A stretch of DNA of 64,000 nt from JBEVOS01 sp964563395 (GTDB taxonomy: Bacteria; Pseudomonadota; Alphaproteobacteria; Caulobacterales; Aquidulcibacteraceae). Positions 1 through 7,487 of the stretch are shown piece after piece (within the stretch, counting starts at the first letter, position 1; each line of letters starts with the position of its first letter). Location: NCBI GenBank assembly GCA_964563395.1, contig CAZLWK010000011.1, positions 1-64,000 on the forward strand. The letters run 5' to 3'. The position numbers and the translations under genes were made by a program. Below the pieces are notes generated by a model, which was not told the DNA's origin, did no database searches, and saw only the letters and a program-made list of their open reading frames with translations.

Positions 1-356
1 CGCACGGGCGTTGGGATCTCGTGCCGATCTGGGGCCTGTCGCAGCGCCTGCCGCGCCGCGTCGGCGAAGCGCGCGCCAAGGAAATGATGTTCGCCTCGCG
101 CACCTATTCGGGGCAGGACGCCGTCGCCATGGGGCTCGCCAATTTGTGCGTGCCCGATACGCGCCTTGAGGAAGAAGCCCATCGCCTCTGCCGCGACATC
201 CTCGCCAATTCCTGGCGCGCCAGCCGGGCGATGAAGAAGCTCATGAACGACACGGACGGCATGCCCCTCGCCGCCGGCATCGCCTGGGAGCTGCACCACA
301 CCGAGGGACGCGGACCGGAGATGAGCGAGCGCCTCGCGCGGATGCGGAAGAAGTAG
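1..356 (+). CDS. Enoyl-CoA hydratase/isomerase family protein, C-terminal part
   Basis: The reading frame is already open at the left edge (frame from base 3) and stops with TAG at 354-356, so only about the last 117 residues are present. The visible part follows the crotonase C-terminal pattern: a helix with RRVGEARAKEMMF, then SGQDAVAMGLANLCVP (the usual 'A..GL.N.VVP' segment), then a helical tail with SRAMKKLMND. Crotonases hydrate or isomerise acyl-CoA thioesters, for example in beta-oxidation. The oxyanion-hole half is outside the window, so the exact substrate cannot be read. Confidence 0.85.
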   Translation, partial: HGRWDLVPIWGLSQRLPRRVGEARAKEMMFASRTYSGQDAVAMGLANLCVPDTRLEEEAHRLCRDILANSWRASRAMKKLMNDTDGMPLAAGIAWELHHTEGRGPEMSERLARMRKK

Positions 357-743
357 CACGCGGCGAGAGCCTCTCTCATGAAGATGTGGGAGAGGGAAAG
401 CGCGTTACGACCCCTCTCCCCTATGTCCAAGAGAGGGCAGGGTGAGGGGGAGAAGCGCTGCGTATCGTCGTTTCGCGCACTTATGCACGCAACGCATGAC
501 GCTCCCCGGAAACGCGCGAAGCGCGTTGTCCGGGGTCCAGGAATGGGAGTGCATTTGCTCTGGGCCCCGGGTCTCCGCGTTCCGTGTCGGCCGGGCAGCG
601 TGATCACATGCAGAGCATCGGCTCGCGTTATCACGACACGCATTGAAGAAGAAAAAGGCGACGCATACATCTTCGCCTTTCGCCGCGAGGCGCTCGACGC
701 CTTCAACGAGGCGGATGCCGCCATGCGTCTCCGCGCGGAGGAG
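357..743. repeat. Intergenic region with repeat-like hairpins, no convincing gene
   Basis: Nearly 390 bases without a credible gene. It holds a pyrimidine/purine-rich repeat at about 375-455 (CCCCTCTCCC facing GAGAGGGCAGGGTGAGGGGG) and a long hairpin at 504-535. An open frame crosses the stretch, but its first half is translated repeat sequence. The segment at about 640-770 encodes a protein-like stretch (AYIFAFRREALDAFNEADAA) without a recognisable start, possibly a gene remnant. Confidence 0.5.
504..535. repeat. REP-like palindromic hairpin
   Basis: CCCCGGA (504-510) pairs with TCCGGGG (529-535), and AACGCGC (511-517) with GCGCGTT (521-527). That gives 14 base pairs with one bulged G and a GAA loop. 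No T-tract follows, so it resembles a dispersed intergenic palindrome rather than a terminator. Confidence 0.6.
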
Positions 744-1319
744 TTAACGCTCACCGCTATCGCGCGGTGTCTGAGTTGCCGCTTCCCCGAAACCGCCCAA
801 AACCATAGCGCAACTGTTCCTAAAGGTTCGAAGTGCCGTTTCAGCTCTGTCGCTGTCGATTGGCTCCCTTATCGCAACACTTAACGCTTCTTCAGCACGC
901 GCAAGTTCAACGGGACCGAGTAGAGCAAAGCGCTGAGCAGCCTCGAACTCTATGCGGGCGGCGCGCAATTCACGTTGCCAATATTCGCGCGCAGCTTCAG
1001 CCCGGGCTCGGAGCGCTGCTTGACAATTCTCGTCTCGCTCAGCGCATGTGGCCTCCTCTCCATAATAATCACCACCCCAACAACCTACACCATCGTTCCG
1101 ACATTCGCGTCTGAGCTCAGCGACGATGACACCCGAAGCGCGATCGACAGTCTCGATGCAAGCCGAAAGTCGCTGCCCTGACAGTTCTGCGAAGCGAGAC
1201 TCTTGAAACCCGTGCCATGTGAGCCAGACGCTTAACAGCGCCGTCATGCATGAGACTAAGGTGAGCGCGTCGCCCCACGCAAACGACTTTGTAGTCTTTC
1301 TGTTGTCGAACTCCGTCAT
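744..1319 (-). CDS. Hypothetical membrane-anchored protein
   Basis: A 191-residue protein that I do not recognise. The N-terminus has one hydrophobic segment at about residues 17-36 (DALTLVSCMTALLSVWLTW), after which the chain is mostly charged and helical with several cysteines (residues about 50-95: ECRNDGVGCWGGDYYG, TCAERDENC). This suggests an inner-membrane anchor with a periplasmic helical domain, possibly disulfide-bonded. The ATG at 1317-1319 is the first reasonable start. Short repeats related to each other in inverted orientation lie on both sides (about 430-453 and 1392-1420). Base composition is less GC-biased than the neighbours, which fits a recent arrival, but function is unknown. 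Confidence 0.55.
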   Translation of the reverse strand: MTEFDNRKTTKSFAWGDALTLVSCMTALLSVWLTWHGFQESRFAELSGQRLSACIETVDRASGVIVAELRRECRNDGVGCWGGDYYGEEATCAERDENCQAALRARAEAAREYWQRELRAARIEFEAAQRFALLGPVELARAEEALSVAIREPIDSDRAETALRTFRNSCAMVLGGFGEAATQTPRDSGER

Positions 1320-1391
1320 TGCTCGCCCCTTCGCACACGTTGAGGTAATACCGCCCTAACAATTGAAATGCATCTTTTCCACGCGATACGC

Positions 1392-1420
1392 CGCCCCCTC
1401 ACCCAAGCCCTCTCCCCCGA
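1392..1420 (-). repeat. Intergenic repeat, inverted relative to the copy at about 430-453
   Basis: The sequence CCCCCTCACCCAAGCCCTCT is the reverse complement form of the GAGAGGGCAGGGTGAGGGGG element seen near position 431, with a small insertion. Short elements of this kind are common between genes in proteobacterial genomes. The pair brackets the hypothetical gene at 744-1319. Confidence 0.5.
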
Positions 1421-1477
1421 TCAGGGGAATAGCATCGCCCAATCCGACCTAGCTTGAACGCGCTTAAGCTGGCGCGC

Positions 1478-2134
1478 ATGGACATTCCCGATCTGCCGCC
1501 CGTCGAAGACGGGTTCCTTGAAAGCCCGCATGGCTGGCCGCTCATTCGCGCCGAGGTCGCCGCCTTGATCGCGCATTGGGGCGGGCTCACCGCGCTCGCG
1601 CTGCTTCGCGTGCTGCCGCATGAGGCGCGCCGCGCGCTCGCCGATTCCATTCTCATGCTGGAGCGCATCGCGTTGCGTCTTCTCTTCATCGAAGCCGCGC
1701 CGCGCGTGGCGGCTTTCGTCTATGCGCCTTACGCGCCGCACGCCGCCGAATCGTATCGCGCGCCGCCGCGCTGGAGCGAAGACCCCGCGCGCTGGCGCGT
1801 CATCATGGCGATGCCGGCGTTCAAGGGCGGCGGCGGCAAGGAGCGCGATCATGGCGGGCGCGCGAAGAATTTTGAGAGCGCTGGCGCGGGCGCGCGCACG
1901 CTCGCCTATCGGCTCGAGGCGCTGCGCCGGCTCGGCGAAAATCCCGAGCGCGCCATCGCCGCCCTCGCGCGCAAGCTCGCCGCGATGCGGCTTGCGCCGC
2001 AATCATTCCTGCACGCGCCGCTGCCGAAACGGCTTGCGCCGCAGAGCTATCGGCTGGAGCGGAGCCATATCCAGGCCTATCGCGCGCTCAAGGCGATGGG
2101 CGACAGGCTGCTGGGGCGGCGAAACACCTCCTGA
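1478..2134 (+). CDS. Conserved-looking hypothetical protein
   Basis: A 218-residue Ala/Arg-rich protein of unknown function. I chose ATG 1478 (MDIPDLPPVEDGFL); an upstream in-frame TTG at 1454 would add eight residues. No signal peptide or clear membrane segment is visible. The middle holds an aromatic stretch (AAFVYAPYAPHAAESYRAPPRW) and the end is basic and helical. Codon use matches the surrounding high-GC genes, and third positions are strongly G/C, which supports coding. It converges with the VOC lipoprotein gene across a perfect palindrome at 2168-2192. Confidence 0.6.
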   Translation: MDIPDLPPVEDGFLESPHGWPLIRAEVAALIAHWGGLTALALLRVLPHEARRALADSILMLERIALRLLFIEAAPRVAAFVYAPYAPHAAESYRAPPRWSEDPARWRVIMAMPAFKGGGGKERDHGGRAKNFESAGAGARTLAYRLEALRRLGENPERAIAALARKLAAMRLAPQSFLHAPLPKRLAPQSYRLERSHIQAYRALKAMGDRLLGRRNTS

Positions 2135-2167
2135 AGCGGCGCCCGTCTTGAATATGGCGCGCCTTCA

Positions 2168-2192
2168 CGCCGCCGGCGCCGCGCCGGCGGCG
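2168..2192. repeat. Perfect 12-bp-arm palindrome between convergent genes
   Basis: CGCCGCCGGCGC pairs with GCGCCGGCGGCG around a single central C at 2180. It sits between the stop codons of two convergent genes. There is no run of T on either side, so Rho-independent termination is only possible, not shown. Confidence 0.6.
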
Positions 2193-2259
2193 CGAAAAGG
2201 GCTGCGCGGAGAAAAGGTGACACAGATACTTGCGGCATACGCCCCGCAGCGCGACGCGC

Positions 2260-2703
2260 CTAATACTGACTCAGCGCGATCCGATTGCCTTCGCTGTCCT
2301 CGATCTCGGCGACGAAGCCGTTTTCGCCGATATCCTTCTTCGGGTAGAGGATGCGCGCGCCGAGGCTTTGCGCGCGCGCCAGCGCCGCGTCGATATCGTC
2401 GACGATGAAATAGACGATCGAGCCAGTGTGCGAAGGCACATAGACATCGCCCTTGGCGAGCGCGCCCGTCGCGCCCGGCGCGTTGTCGTGAAAATCGAAC
2501 AGCGCCATGTCATAGCCGTCGACCGTTTCGCGGCGCAGAGACAGCGCGAACACATGCGCGTAGAAGCGCATCGCGCGCTCCATGTCGGTCACCGGAATTT
2601 CGACATAGGAGATGGGGTGGCGCAAGGCGGGCTCCGTTCGAGAAGGCGTCGCGGCGCAGGCGCAGAGCGCCAGAAGCGTCGCGAAAACAAACAGCCGCCG
2701 CAT
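2260..2703 (-). CDS. VOC-superfamily (glyoxalase/bleomycin-resistance fold) lipoprotein
   Basis: A 147-residue protein. Residues 1-18 form a lipoprotein signal peptide (MRRLFVFATLLALCAC) with a lipobox-like LALC or LCAC, so the product is probably anchored in the cell envelope. The rest is one vicinal-oxygen-chelate domain: HPISYVEIPVTDMERAMRFY at about 29-48, DGYDMALFDF, then IVYFIVDDIDAALARAQ and a final EDSEGNRIAL strand typical of this fold. Metal ligands are likely but the substrate is unknown. Its ATG overlaps the proB stop (TGATG at 2701-2705), so it is probably translationally coupled to proB. A periplasmic or envelope VOC protein is unusual, since most are cytoplasmic. Confidence 0.85.
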   Translation of the reverse strand: MRRLFVFATLLALCACAATPSRTEPALRHPISYVEIPVTDMERAMRFYAHVFALSLRRETVDGYDMALFDFHDNAPGATGALAKGDVYVPSHTGSIVYFIVDDIDAALARAQSLGARILYPKKDIGENGFVAEIEDSEGNRIALSQY

Positions 2704-3827
2704 CAGCTCCCGCTCAGCGCCAAATCGTCGGCGTGCACGAGCGCCGCGCCCGCCGCATAGCCGAGCGCGGCTTCGATGTCGCTCGATTTGAGGCCCTTGA
2801 TGCGGCGCGCATCCTCCGCGTCGTAGCGCGCGAGCCCGCGCGCGATTTCGGCCCCGTCGGGGCCCAGGATGCGGACCGCATCGCCCTTCTCGAAGCGGCC
2901 CACGACGTCGACCACGCCGGCCGGCAACAGGCTCTTGCCGCCGCGCAGCGCGACCGCCGCGCCGGCGTCGACAGCGATGGCGCCCTGCGGCGCGAGCGAA
3001 CCGGCGATCCAGGTCTTGTACGCGGCTTTCGGCGTCGCGGCGGGGAGAAACCAGGTCGCGCGCGCGCCATCGCGCAGGCGCCGCAAGGGATGCGCCTCGC
3101 CGCCCTTGGTGATGGCGACGGCGCAGCCGGCGGCGGTGGCGATTTTCGCCGCTTCGATCTTGGTGCGCATGCCGCCCGTGCCCACGCCCGCGCCGGCGTT
3201 CGCCCCGCCCGCCATCGCTTCTATGGCATAGGTGATCTGGCGCACCTCGGGGATGAAGCGCGCGTCCGCGTCGGCGCGCGGATCGCGATCGTAAAGCCCG
3301 TCGACATCGGAGAGCAGCAAGAGCGCGTCCGCGCTCACCATCTGCGCCACGCGCGCGGCGAGGCGATCATTGTCGCCATAGCGGATCTCGATCGTGGCGA
3401 CGGTGTCGTTTTCATTGATGATCGGCACGGCGCCGAGCGCCAGAAGCGTGTCGAGCGTGGCGCGCGCATTGAGCCAGCGGCGGCGGCGCTCGGTGTCGTC
3501 CGGCGTCAACAGCGCTTGCGCCACCGGGATGCCGAACGGCTCGAACGCTTCTTCGTAAGCGCGCATCAGCCGCGCCTGGCCGGCGGCGGCGGCGGCCTGC
3601 TTCTCTTCCAGCCGCGTCGAGCTTGTGAGGCGGAGCACGCGCCGCCCCAGCGCCACCGCGCCGGAGGAGACGATGAGCACGCTCGCGCCCGCCGCGCGCG
3701 CGTCGCGCACATCCTCGGCCAGCGCCTTGAGCCAGGCGCGCGCGGGCTGGCCGCTGGCGGCGTCCACCAGCAGCGCCGAGCCGATCTTCACCACGATGCG
3801 GCGCGCGGAGGCGAGGGGCGATGTCAC
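2703..3827 (-). CDS. proB: Glutamate 5-kinase with PUA domain
   Basis: Phosphorylates L-glutamate with ATP to gamma-glutamyl phosphate, the first step of proline synthesis. At 374 residues it matches the full-length bacterial enzyme. The amino-acid-kinase domain covers about 1-260 (RRIVVKIGSALLVD near residue 10, IINENDTV around 138, LLLLSDVDGLYDRDP around 168), followed by a C-terminal PUA domain (GAIAVDAGAAVALRGGKSLLPAGV). The GTG start at 3825-3827 overlaps the TGA of the PIN-toxin gene by four bases (GTGA). In many alphaproteobacteria proB follows obg directly; here a toxin-antitoxin pair and two other genes lie between them. Confidence 0.97.
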   Translation of the reverse strand: MTSPLASARRIVVKIGSALLVDAASGQPARAWLKALAEDVRDARAAGASVLIVSSGAVALGRRVLRLTSSTRLEEKQAAAAAGQARLMRAYEEAFEPFGIPVAQALLTPDDTERRRRWLNARATLDTLLALGAVPIINENDTVATIEIRYGDNDRLAARVAQMVSADALLLLSDVDGLYDRDPRADADARFIPEVRQITYAIEAMAGGANAGAGVGTGGMRTKIEAAKIATAAGCAVAITKGGEAHPLRRLRDGARATWFLPAATPKAAYKTWIAGSLAPQGAIAVDAGAAVALRGGKSLLPAGVVDVVGRFEKGDAVRILGPDGAEIARGLARYDAEDARRIKGLKSSDIEAALGYAAGAALVHADDLALSGS

Positions 3828-4210
3828 CAGAGGCGCCGTACGCCGAAGGCGTCGAATTCAGCGTCTTTCGAGATGAGCGTCAGCCCTTCAAGCAGGGTCT
3901 GCGCGGCCAACATGCGGTCGAACGGATCGCCGTGTTCGCCGATCAGCGCGCCCGCGCGCTGCGCATGCGCTACGGAGATGGGCAGAGGCTCGAATCCGCG
4001 CTCAAGGATGGTCTTGTTCACATCAGCGGCGATCACGGCGTAATCCGCAAGTTTCCCAATTCGATGCTTGGTGGTTATTTCCCACGCCGACGCGGCGCTG
4101 ACGAATGGCGTTTCGGACGCCTCGGTGATCGCCCCCCGCGCCGCCAGCGTCAGCTGTGCCGATCCTTTGAGCCACCACAGGAATGCATGAGTGTCGAGGA
4201 GCAGGCGCAA
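3824..4210 (-). CDS. PIN-domain toxin (VapC-type ribonuclease)
   Basis: About 128 residues when started from TTG 4210, which gives LRLLLDTHAFLWWL, the usual N-terminus of this family. The longer open frame upstream would run into the antitoxin gene. PIN acidic residues are visible: Asp in LLLDTHAF, Glu in SAASAWEITTK, Asp in EHGDPFDRMLAAQ and SKDAEFDAFGV. PIN toxins of this kind cleave RNA and are held inactive by the cognate antitoxin. The gene begins four bases after the antitoxin stop and its own stop overlaps the proB start, so toxin and proline-synthesis genes share a translational junction. Confidence 0.9.
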   Translation of the reverse strand: MRLLLDTHAFLWWLKGSAQLTLAARGAITEASETPFVSAASAWEITTKHRIGKLADYAVIAADVNKTILERGFEPLPISVAHAQRAGALIGEHGDPFDRMLAAQTLLEGLTLISKDAEFDAFGVRRLW

Positions 4211-4214
4211 AGGC

Positions 4215-4508
4215 TTATGTCGCCTTCGGGAGCGAGACGCCAAAATCGTCCGTGAGCTTTCCTTCCCAAGCGTCGAGCTCGTCTTGTGGGAGGGGCTCGA
4301 AAAACTCAGGCCCAAGCTCACCAATTTGATCCTTCATCGCCCCGAACACCCGCTGCGGCTTCGGCGCTGCGATGGGGGCCAGGCGCGCCACCGGCTTATC
4401 CCCGCGCGCGATGATCACTTCCTCGCCCGCCTCAACGCGCGCGATCAGCTGCGAAAGGTGGGTCTTCGCGGCGTGAATGGTGAACGTCTGGGGCCCAGTC
4501 TTCGACAT
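4215..4508 (-). CDS. Phd/YefM-family antitoxin
   Basis: A 97-residue protein started at ATG 4508 (MSKTGPQTFTIHAAKTHLSQLI). The segment FTIHAAKTHLSQLIARVEAGEEVIIARGDKPVARLAPI is the DNA-binding Phd fold, though it is quoted here only to identify the family: key pieces are AAKTHLSQLI and GDKPVARLAP. The acidic C-terminal part (residues about 60-97) would wrap the toxin. An upstream start would add MPNRLRLANAG but is less likely. An 8-bp palindrome TTAGCTAA at 4519-4526, just upstream, is a candidate autoregulatory operator. Confidence 0.88.
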   Translation of the reverse strand: MSKTGPQTFTIHAAKTHLSQLIARVEAGEEVIIARGDKPVARLAPIAAPKPQRVFGAMKDQIGELGPEFFEPLPQDELDAWEGKLTDDFGVSLPKAT

Positions 4509-4576
4509 TAGTCCAGCGTTAGCTAATCTCAGGCGATTCGGCAAGGCGATTCAAATTGCTTTTATCCGCCCTATTC

Positions 4577-4605
4577 TTGACAAAGGGCATAAAGGGGAAT
4601 ATACA
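4577..4605 (+). promoter_or_regulatory. Near-consensus sigma-70 promoter
   Basis: TTGACA at 4577-4582, a 17-base spacer and TATACA at 4600-4605. It lies 31 bases upstream of the TTG start of the gene at 4636. Such a good housekeeping promoter stands out in this GC-rich sequence. Confidence 0.75.
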
Positions 4606-4635
4606 TGAGCTTATAGCCACTTTAAGGAGAGAAAA

Positions 4636-5106
4636 TTGAACAATACAGGATTATCAAACTTATATTACAACGATGAAGCCGCCAAAAAGATCATTGATTG
4701 GCTTTCGCAGCGCCAAAAAGGCGCAAGGGTAACTACGGTTGTCCGGGCAGCTCAAGTTACGGGTGAAAAATACAATGACGTTGTTGGGGTTTTTAAGGAC
4801 CTCTCCAGCATGGACATCGGTCGATTTCTTGCTGGTCGAAAGGGCATGAAGTCACGGATGGTTTGGTCGGTCGATGTGAGGAAACTGCGAGATGCGGCCA
4901 TGGGCGCTGCTCAAAAACTTCCGGAAGTTCCTGCGGATGCAATTGACGACGATGAAGGCGTGCAGGTTGAAGATTCTATTGAAGTCATTGAGCACGAATT
5001 TCAGCTCCGCCCAGACTTCGTTTTGCAGCTTCAATTGCCTCCAGATCTGAATACACGAGAGGCCGAGCGCCTTGGGTTGTGGCTCAAGTCGCTGCCATTC
5101 GGCTAG
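4636..5106 (+). CDS. Hypothetical protein, AT-richer than its surroundings
   Basis: A 156-residue protein starting at TTG 4636, preceded by a strong Shine-Dalgarno (AAGGAG at 4624-4629). Residues about 1-95 look like a winged-helix-like or helical domain (EAAKKIIDWLSQRQKGARVT, VFKDLSSMDIGRFLAGRKG). Then comes an acidic linker (DAIDDDEGVQVEDS) and a C-terminal segment (LRPDFVLQLQLPPDLNTREA) resembling tails in phage and plasmid-associated hypothetical proteins ending in 'lP.dLt..Ea.rl...l'. Base and codon use differ clearly from the flanking genes, which suggests acquisition by transfer. Its neighbour is a toxin-antitoxin pair. Function is unknown; a DNA-binding role is only a guess. Confidence 0.8.
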   Translation: MNNTGLSNLYYNDEAAKKIIDWLSQRQKGARVTTVVRAAQVTGEKYNDVVGVFKDLSSMDIGRFLAGRKGMKSRMVWSVDVRKLRDAAMGAAQKLPEVPADAIDDDEGVQVEDSIEVIEHEFQLRPDFVLQLQLPPDLNTREAERLGLWLKSLPFG

Positions 5107-5115
5107 CGGCTAAGC

Positions 5116-5550
5116 ATGCTCGCCTCGCTTCTCAAGAAACTCGCCGCCCAGGCCGAAACGCTCGACGCCGACGATGCGCGCACGGCGGTTGCGGCGCTGC
5201 TCGTGATCCTGGCGCACGCCGATCATGCCTATGACGCGCGCGAGCGGGCGCAGATCGAGGCGGTGCTGGCCGCGCGCTATGGGTTGAACGCGGCGGAGGC
5301 CGCCGCGCTGCGCGCCGAGGGCGAGGCCGCAGAAGCCGCCAGCGTCGATTTCTACAAATTCACGGCTTTGGTGAAGAAGGCGATCCCGCTGGAGGAGCGC
5401 GGCGCATTGGTGGAGGCGCTCTGGCGCGTCGCGCTCGCGGACGCCGCGCGCGAACGCCACGAGGACGCGTTCATCGGCCGTGTCGCGGATGTGCTGGGCC
5501 TGTCGCCGGTGGAGAATGCGCACGCGCGGAGGAGGGCGAGTGGCGGGTGA
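5116..5550 (+). CDS. TerB-family (tellurite-resistance-like) protein
   Basis: A 144-residue, mostly helical protein matching the TerB fold: an N-terminal LLKKLAAQAETLDADDARTA, then the acidic signature ILAHADHAYDARERAQIEAV, and a second half ending ALADAARERHEDAFIGRVAD. In TerB these acidic helices bind metal; many standalone TerB-like proteins have no known link to tellurite. It lies nine bases after the AT-rich gene and converges on obg. The ter genes terC, terD and terZ are absent nearby, so the name describes the fold only. Confidence 0.85.
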   Translation: MLASLLKKLAAQAETLDADDARTAVAALLVILAHADHAYDARERAQIEAVLAARYGLNAAEAAALRAEGEAAEAASVDFYKFTALVKKAIPLEERGALVEALWRVALADAARERHEDAFIGRVADVLGLSPVENAHARRRASGG

Positions 5551-5605
5551 GGCGCACAATTGCGCGGACGTCTGAACACGCGCGCCGGAAACGCTCGTAC
5601 GCGCG

Positions 5606-6646
5606 CTACGGCGCCCATTCATCCTGATCTTCACGCGCCGCGCGCTCCTCGCCGCGCCGCGCTTTCACTTCCTCCATCAGCGCGAACAAAAGTTCGCGCA
5701 CGCCGGCGCCGGACACGCCGCTGACGAGCCACACTTTCTTGCCGCAAGCGCGCTTCAAGGAATCGCGCCGTTTCTTCAGGGTTTCCGGATCGAGCGCGTC
5801 GATCTTGTTGAGCGCGACGAATTCGAGCTTTTGATCGAGTCCTTCGCCATAGGCTTCAATTTCGTGGCGCACGGTCTTGTAGGCCGCGCCGGGTTTTTCA
5901 TCCGTGCCGTCGATCAGATGCACGAGCGCGGCGCAGCGCTCCACATGGCCAAGGAAGCGCGTGCCAAGGCCCGCGCCTTCCGCCGCGCCTTCGATGAGGC
6001 CGGGAATATCCGCCAGCACGAAACGGTCGCTTTCGCTGACGGAGACGACGCCGAGATGCGGCGTCAGGGTCGTGAACGGATAATCGGCCACTTTGGGAGT
6101 CGCGTGCGATACAGCGCGCAGAAACGTCGACTTGCCCGCATTGGGCAAACCAACGAGCCCGATATCGGCGATGAGCTTGAGCCTGAGCCAAAGCACGCGC
6201 TCCTCGCCGGGCAGGCCGGGATTGGCGCGTTCAGGGGCGCGGTTCACGCTCGACTTGAAATAGGCGTTGCCGAAGCCGCCATTGCCGCCGCGCGCCAGCA
6301 GCACGCGCTGACCGGGCTTGGCGAGATCGGCGATGATCTCGTCCTGCTCTTCGTCCAGCACTTGCGTGCCCACGGGCACTTTGAGCGTGACGGATTCACC
6401 ATCGGCGCCGTGGCGGTTCTTGCCCATGCCATGGCCGCCGGTCTTGGCCTTGAAATGCTGCTGGAAGCGAAAATCGATCAGCGTGTTGAGGCCCTCCACG
6501 GCCTCGATCCAGACATCGCCGCCGCGCCCGCCGTCGCCCCCGTCCGGGCCCCCATATTCAATAAATTTCTCACGCCGAAACGAGACGGCGCCCGCCCCGC
6601 CATTGCCGGAGCGAATATAGATTTTGCACTGGTCGAGGAATTTCAT
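5606..6646 (-). CDS. obg: Obg/CgtA-type GTPase
   Basis: An essential ribosome-associated GTPase acting in 50S assembly and stress signalling. At 346 residues it has the glycine-rich Obg fold (residues 1 to about 158; GNGGAGAVSFRREKFIEYGG and PDGGDGGRGGDVW). The G domain has G1 GLPNAGKST at about 166, G3 DIPGLIEGA, G4 NKID and G5 VSG. The C-terminal OCT domain of Gram-positive Obg is absent, as usual in proteobacteria. The ATG at 6644-6646 gives the conserved MKFLDQCKIYIRSGNGG start. It diverges from the dienelactone-hydrolase-like gene. Confidence 0.97.
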   Translation of the reverse strand: MKFLDQCKIYIRSGNGGAGAVSFRREKFIEYGGPDGGDGGRGGDVWIEAVEGLNTLIDFRFQQHFKAKTGGHGMGKNRHGADGESVTLKVPVGTQVLDEEQDEIIADLAKPGQRVLLARGGNGGFGNAYFKSSVNRAPERANPGLPGEERVLWLRLKLIADIGLVGLPNAGKSTFLRAVSHATPKVADYPFTTLTPHLGVVSVSESDRFVLADIPGLIEGAAEGAGLGTRFLGHVERCAALVHLIDGTDEKPGAAYKTVRHEIEAYGEGLDQKLEFVALNKIDALDPETLKKRRDSLKRACGKKVWLVSGVSGAGVRELLFALMEEVKARRGEERAAREDQDEWAP

Positions 6647-6689
6647 GATGCTGCACGCTTGCCGCGTTCGCGGGCGAGGGGCCTTCTAC

Positions 6690-7487
6690 ATGAGCGATGC
6701 CGATCTGTCGAAAACGGACAAGCTGACGGATTTCGAGGCGCGGCGCATATCGCTTTTGGGGAAGGAAAAGCGCGTCTTCGTGAGCGGGCGGGGCCCGGCC
6801 GTGATCGTGATGACGGAGATGCCCGGCATCTCCCCGCACGTGGCGCGCTTCGCCCGCTGGACGCGCGCGGCGGGATTCACCGTCTATATGCCGGACCTGT
6901 TCGGCCGCGCGGGAGAGCCGGTCTCGCCCGCCTATGCGCTGGGCTCGATGCTGCGCGGCTGCATCAGCGCGGAGTTCCACGCGTTCAAGAACAACGTGTC
7001 CGCCCCGGTCACGCAATGGCTGCGCGCGCTGGCGCGGCTGGCGCACGAAGAGGCGGGCGGCAAGGGCGTCGGGGCCATCGGCATGTGCTTCACCGGCAAT
7101 TTCGCGCTCTCCATGATGCTGGAGCCGGCGATGCTCGCGCCGGTGCTGTCGCAGCCCTCGCTGCCGATCGGCAAGCCAGGCGGGCTGCACATCGCGCCCG
7201 ACGAATTGGCCGCCGTGAAAGAGCGGCTCGACCGCGAGGATCTGACCGTGAAGGCTTATCGCTTTCGCGGCGACAGCTTCTGCCAGGCGGCGCGGTTCGC
7301 GGCCTATGAGGCGGCTTTGGGCGACCGCTTCGAGGGCGTGGTGATCGAAGATGAACACGCCAATCCGAATGCGGCGATGAAGATGCCGCACAGCGTCGTC
7401 ACGCTGCACCTGATCGACGAAGAAGGTCAGCCCACGCGCAAGGCGCGCGATGAGATATTGGCGTTTTTCAAGAGGCGGCTGGTTTAA
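6690..7487 (+). CDS. Dienelactone hydrolase family protein
   Basis: A 265-residue alpha/beta hydrolase. The nucleophile elbow is GMCFTG (Cys at about residue 133), the cysteine version typical of dienelactone hydrolases. The start of the fold is seen in PAVIVMTEMPGISPHVARFA and the final histidine is in NAAMKMPHSVV. Such enzymes open lactones or esters; the substrate here is unknown. I chose ATG 6690 (MSDADLSKTDK) because the longer frame would overlap the start of obg on the other strand. The stop overlaps the end of pckG by four bases on the opposite strand, leaving no room for a terminator. Confidence 0.85.
   Translation: MSDADLSKTDKLTDFEARRISLLGKEKRVFVSGRGPAVIVMTEMPGISPHVARFARWTRAAGFTVYMPDLFGRAGEPVSPAYALGSMLRGCISAEFHAFKNNVSAPVTQWLRALARLAHEEAGGKGVGAIGMCFTGNFALSMMLEPAMLAPVLSQPSLPIGKPGGLHIAPDELAAVKERLDREDLTVKAYRFRGDSFCQAARFAAYEAALGDRFEGVVIEDEHANPNAAMKMPHSVVTLHLIDEEGQPTRKARDEILAFFKRRLV

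Noticed and set aside
378..884. Open frame of 168 codons on the plus strand
   Set aside because: Its first half is translated intergenic repeat and a hairpin element, and it runs antisense into the gene at 744-1319. Only a short central stretch looks protein-like.
3824..4324. Long 166-residue form of the PIN toxin
   Set aside because: The extra N-terminal 38 residues overlap the antitoxin gene and are low-complexity; the TTG at 4210 gives the usual family start.
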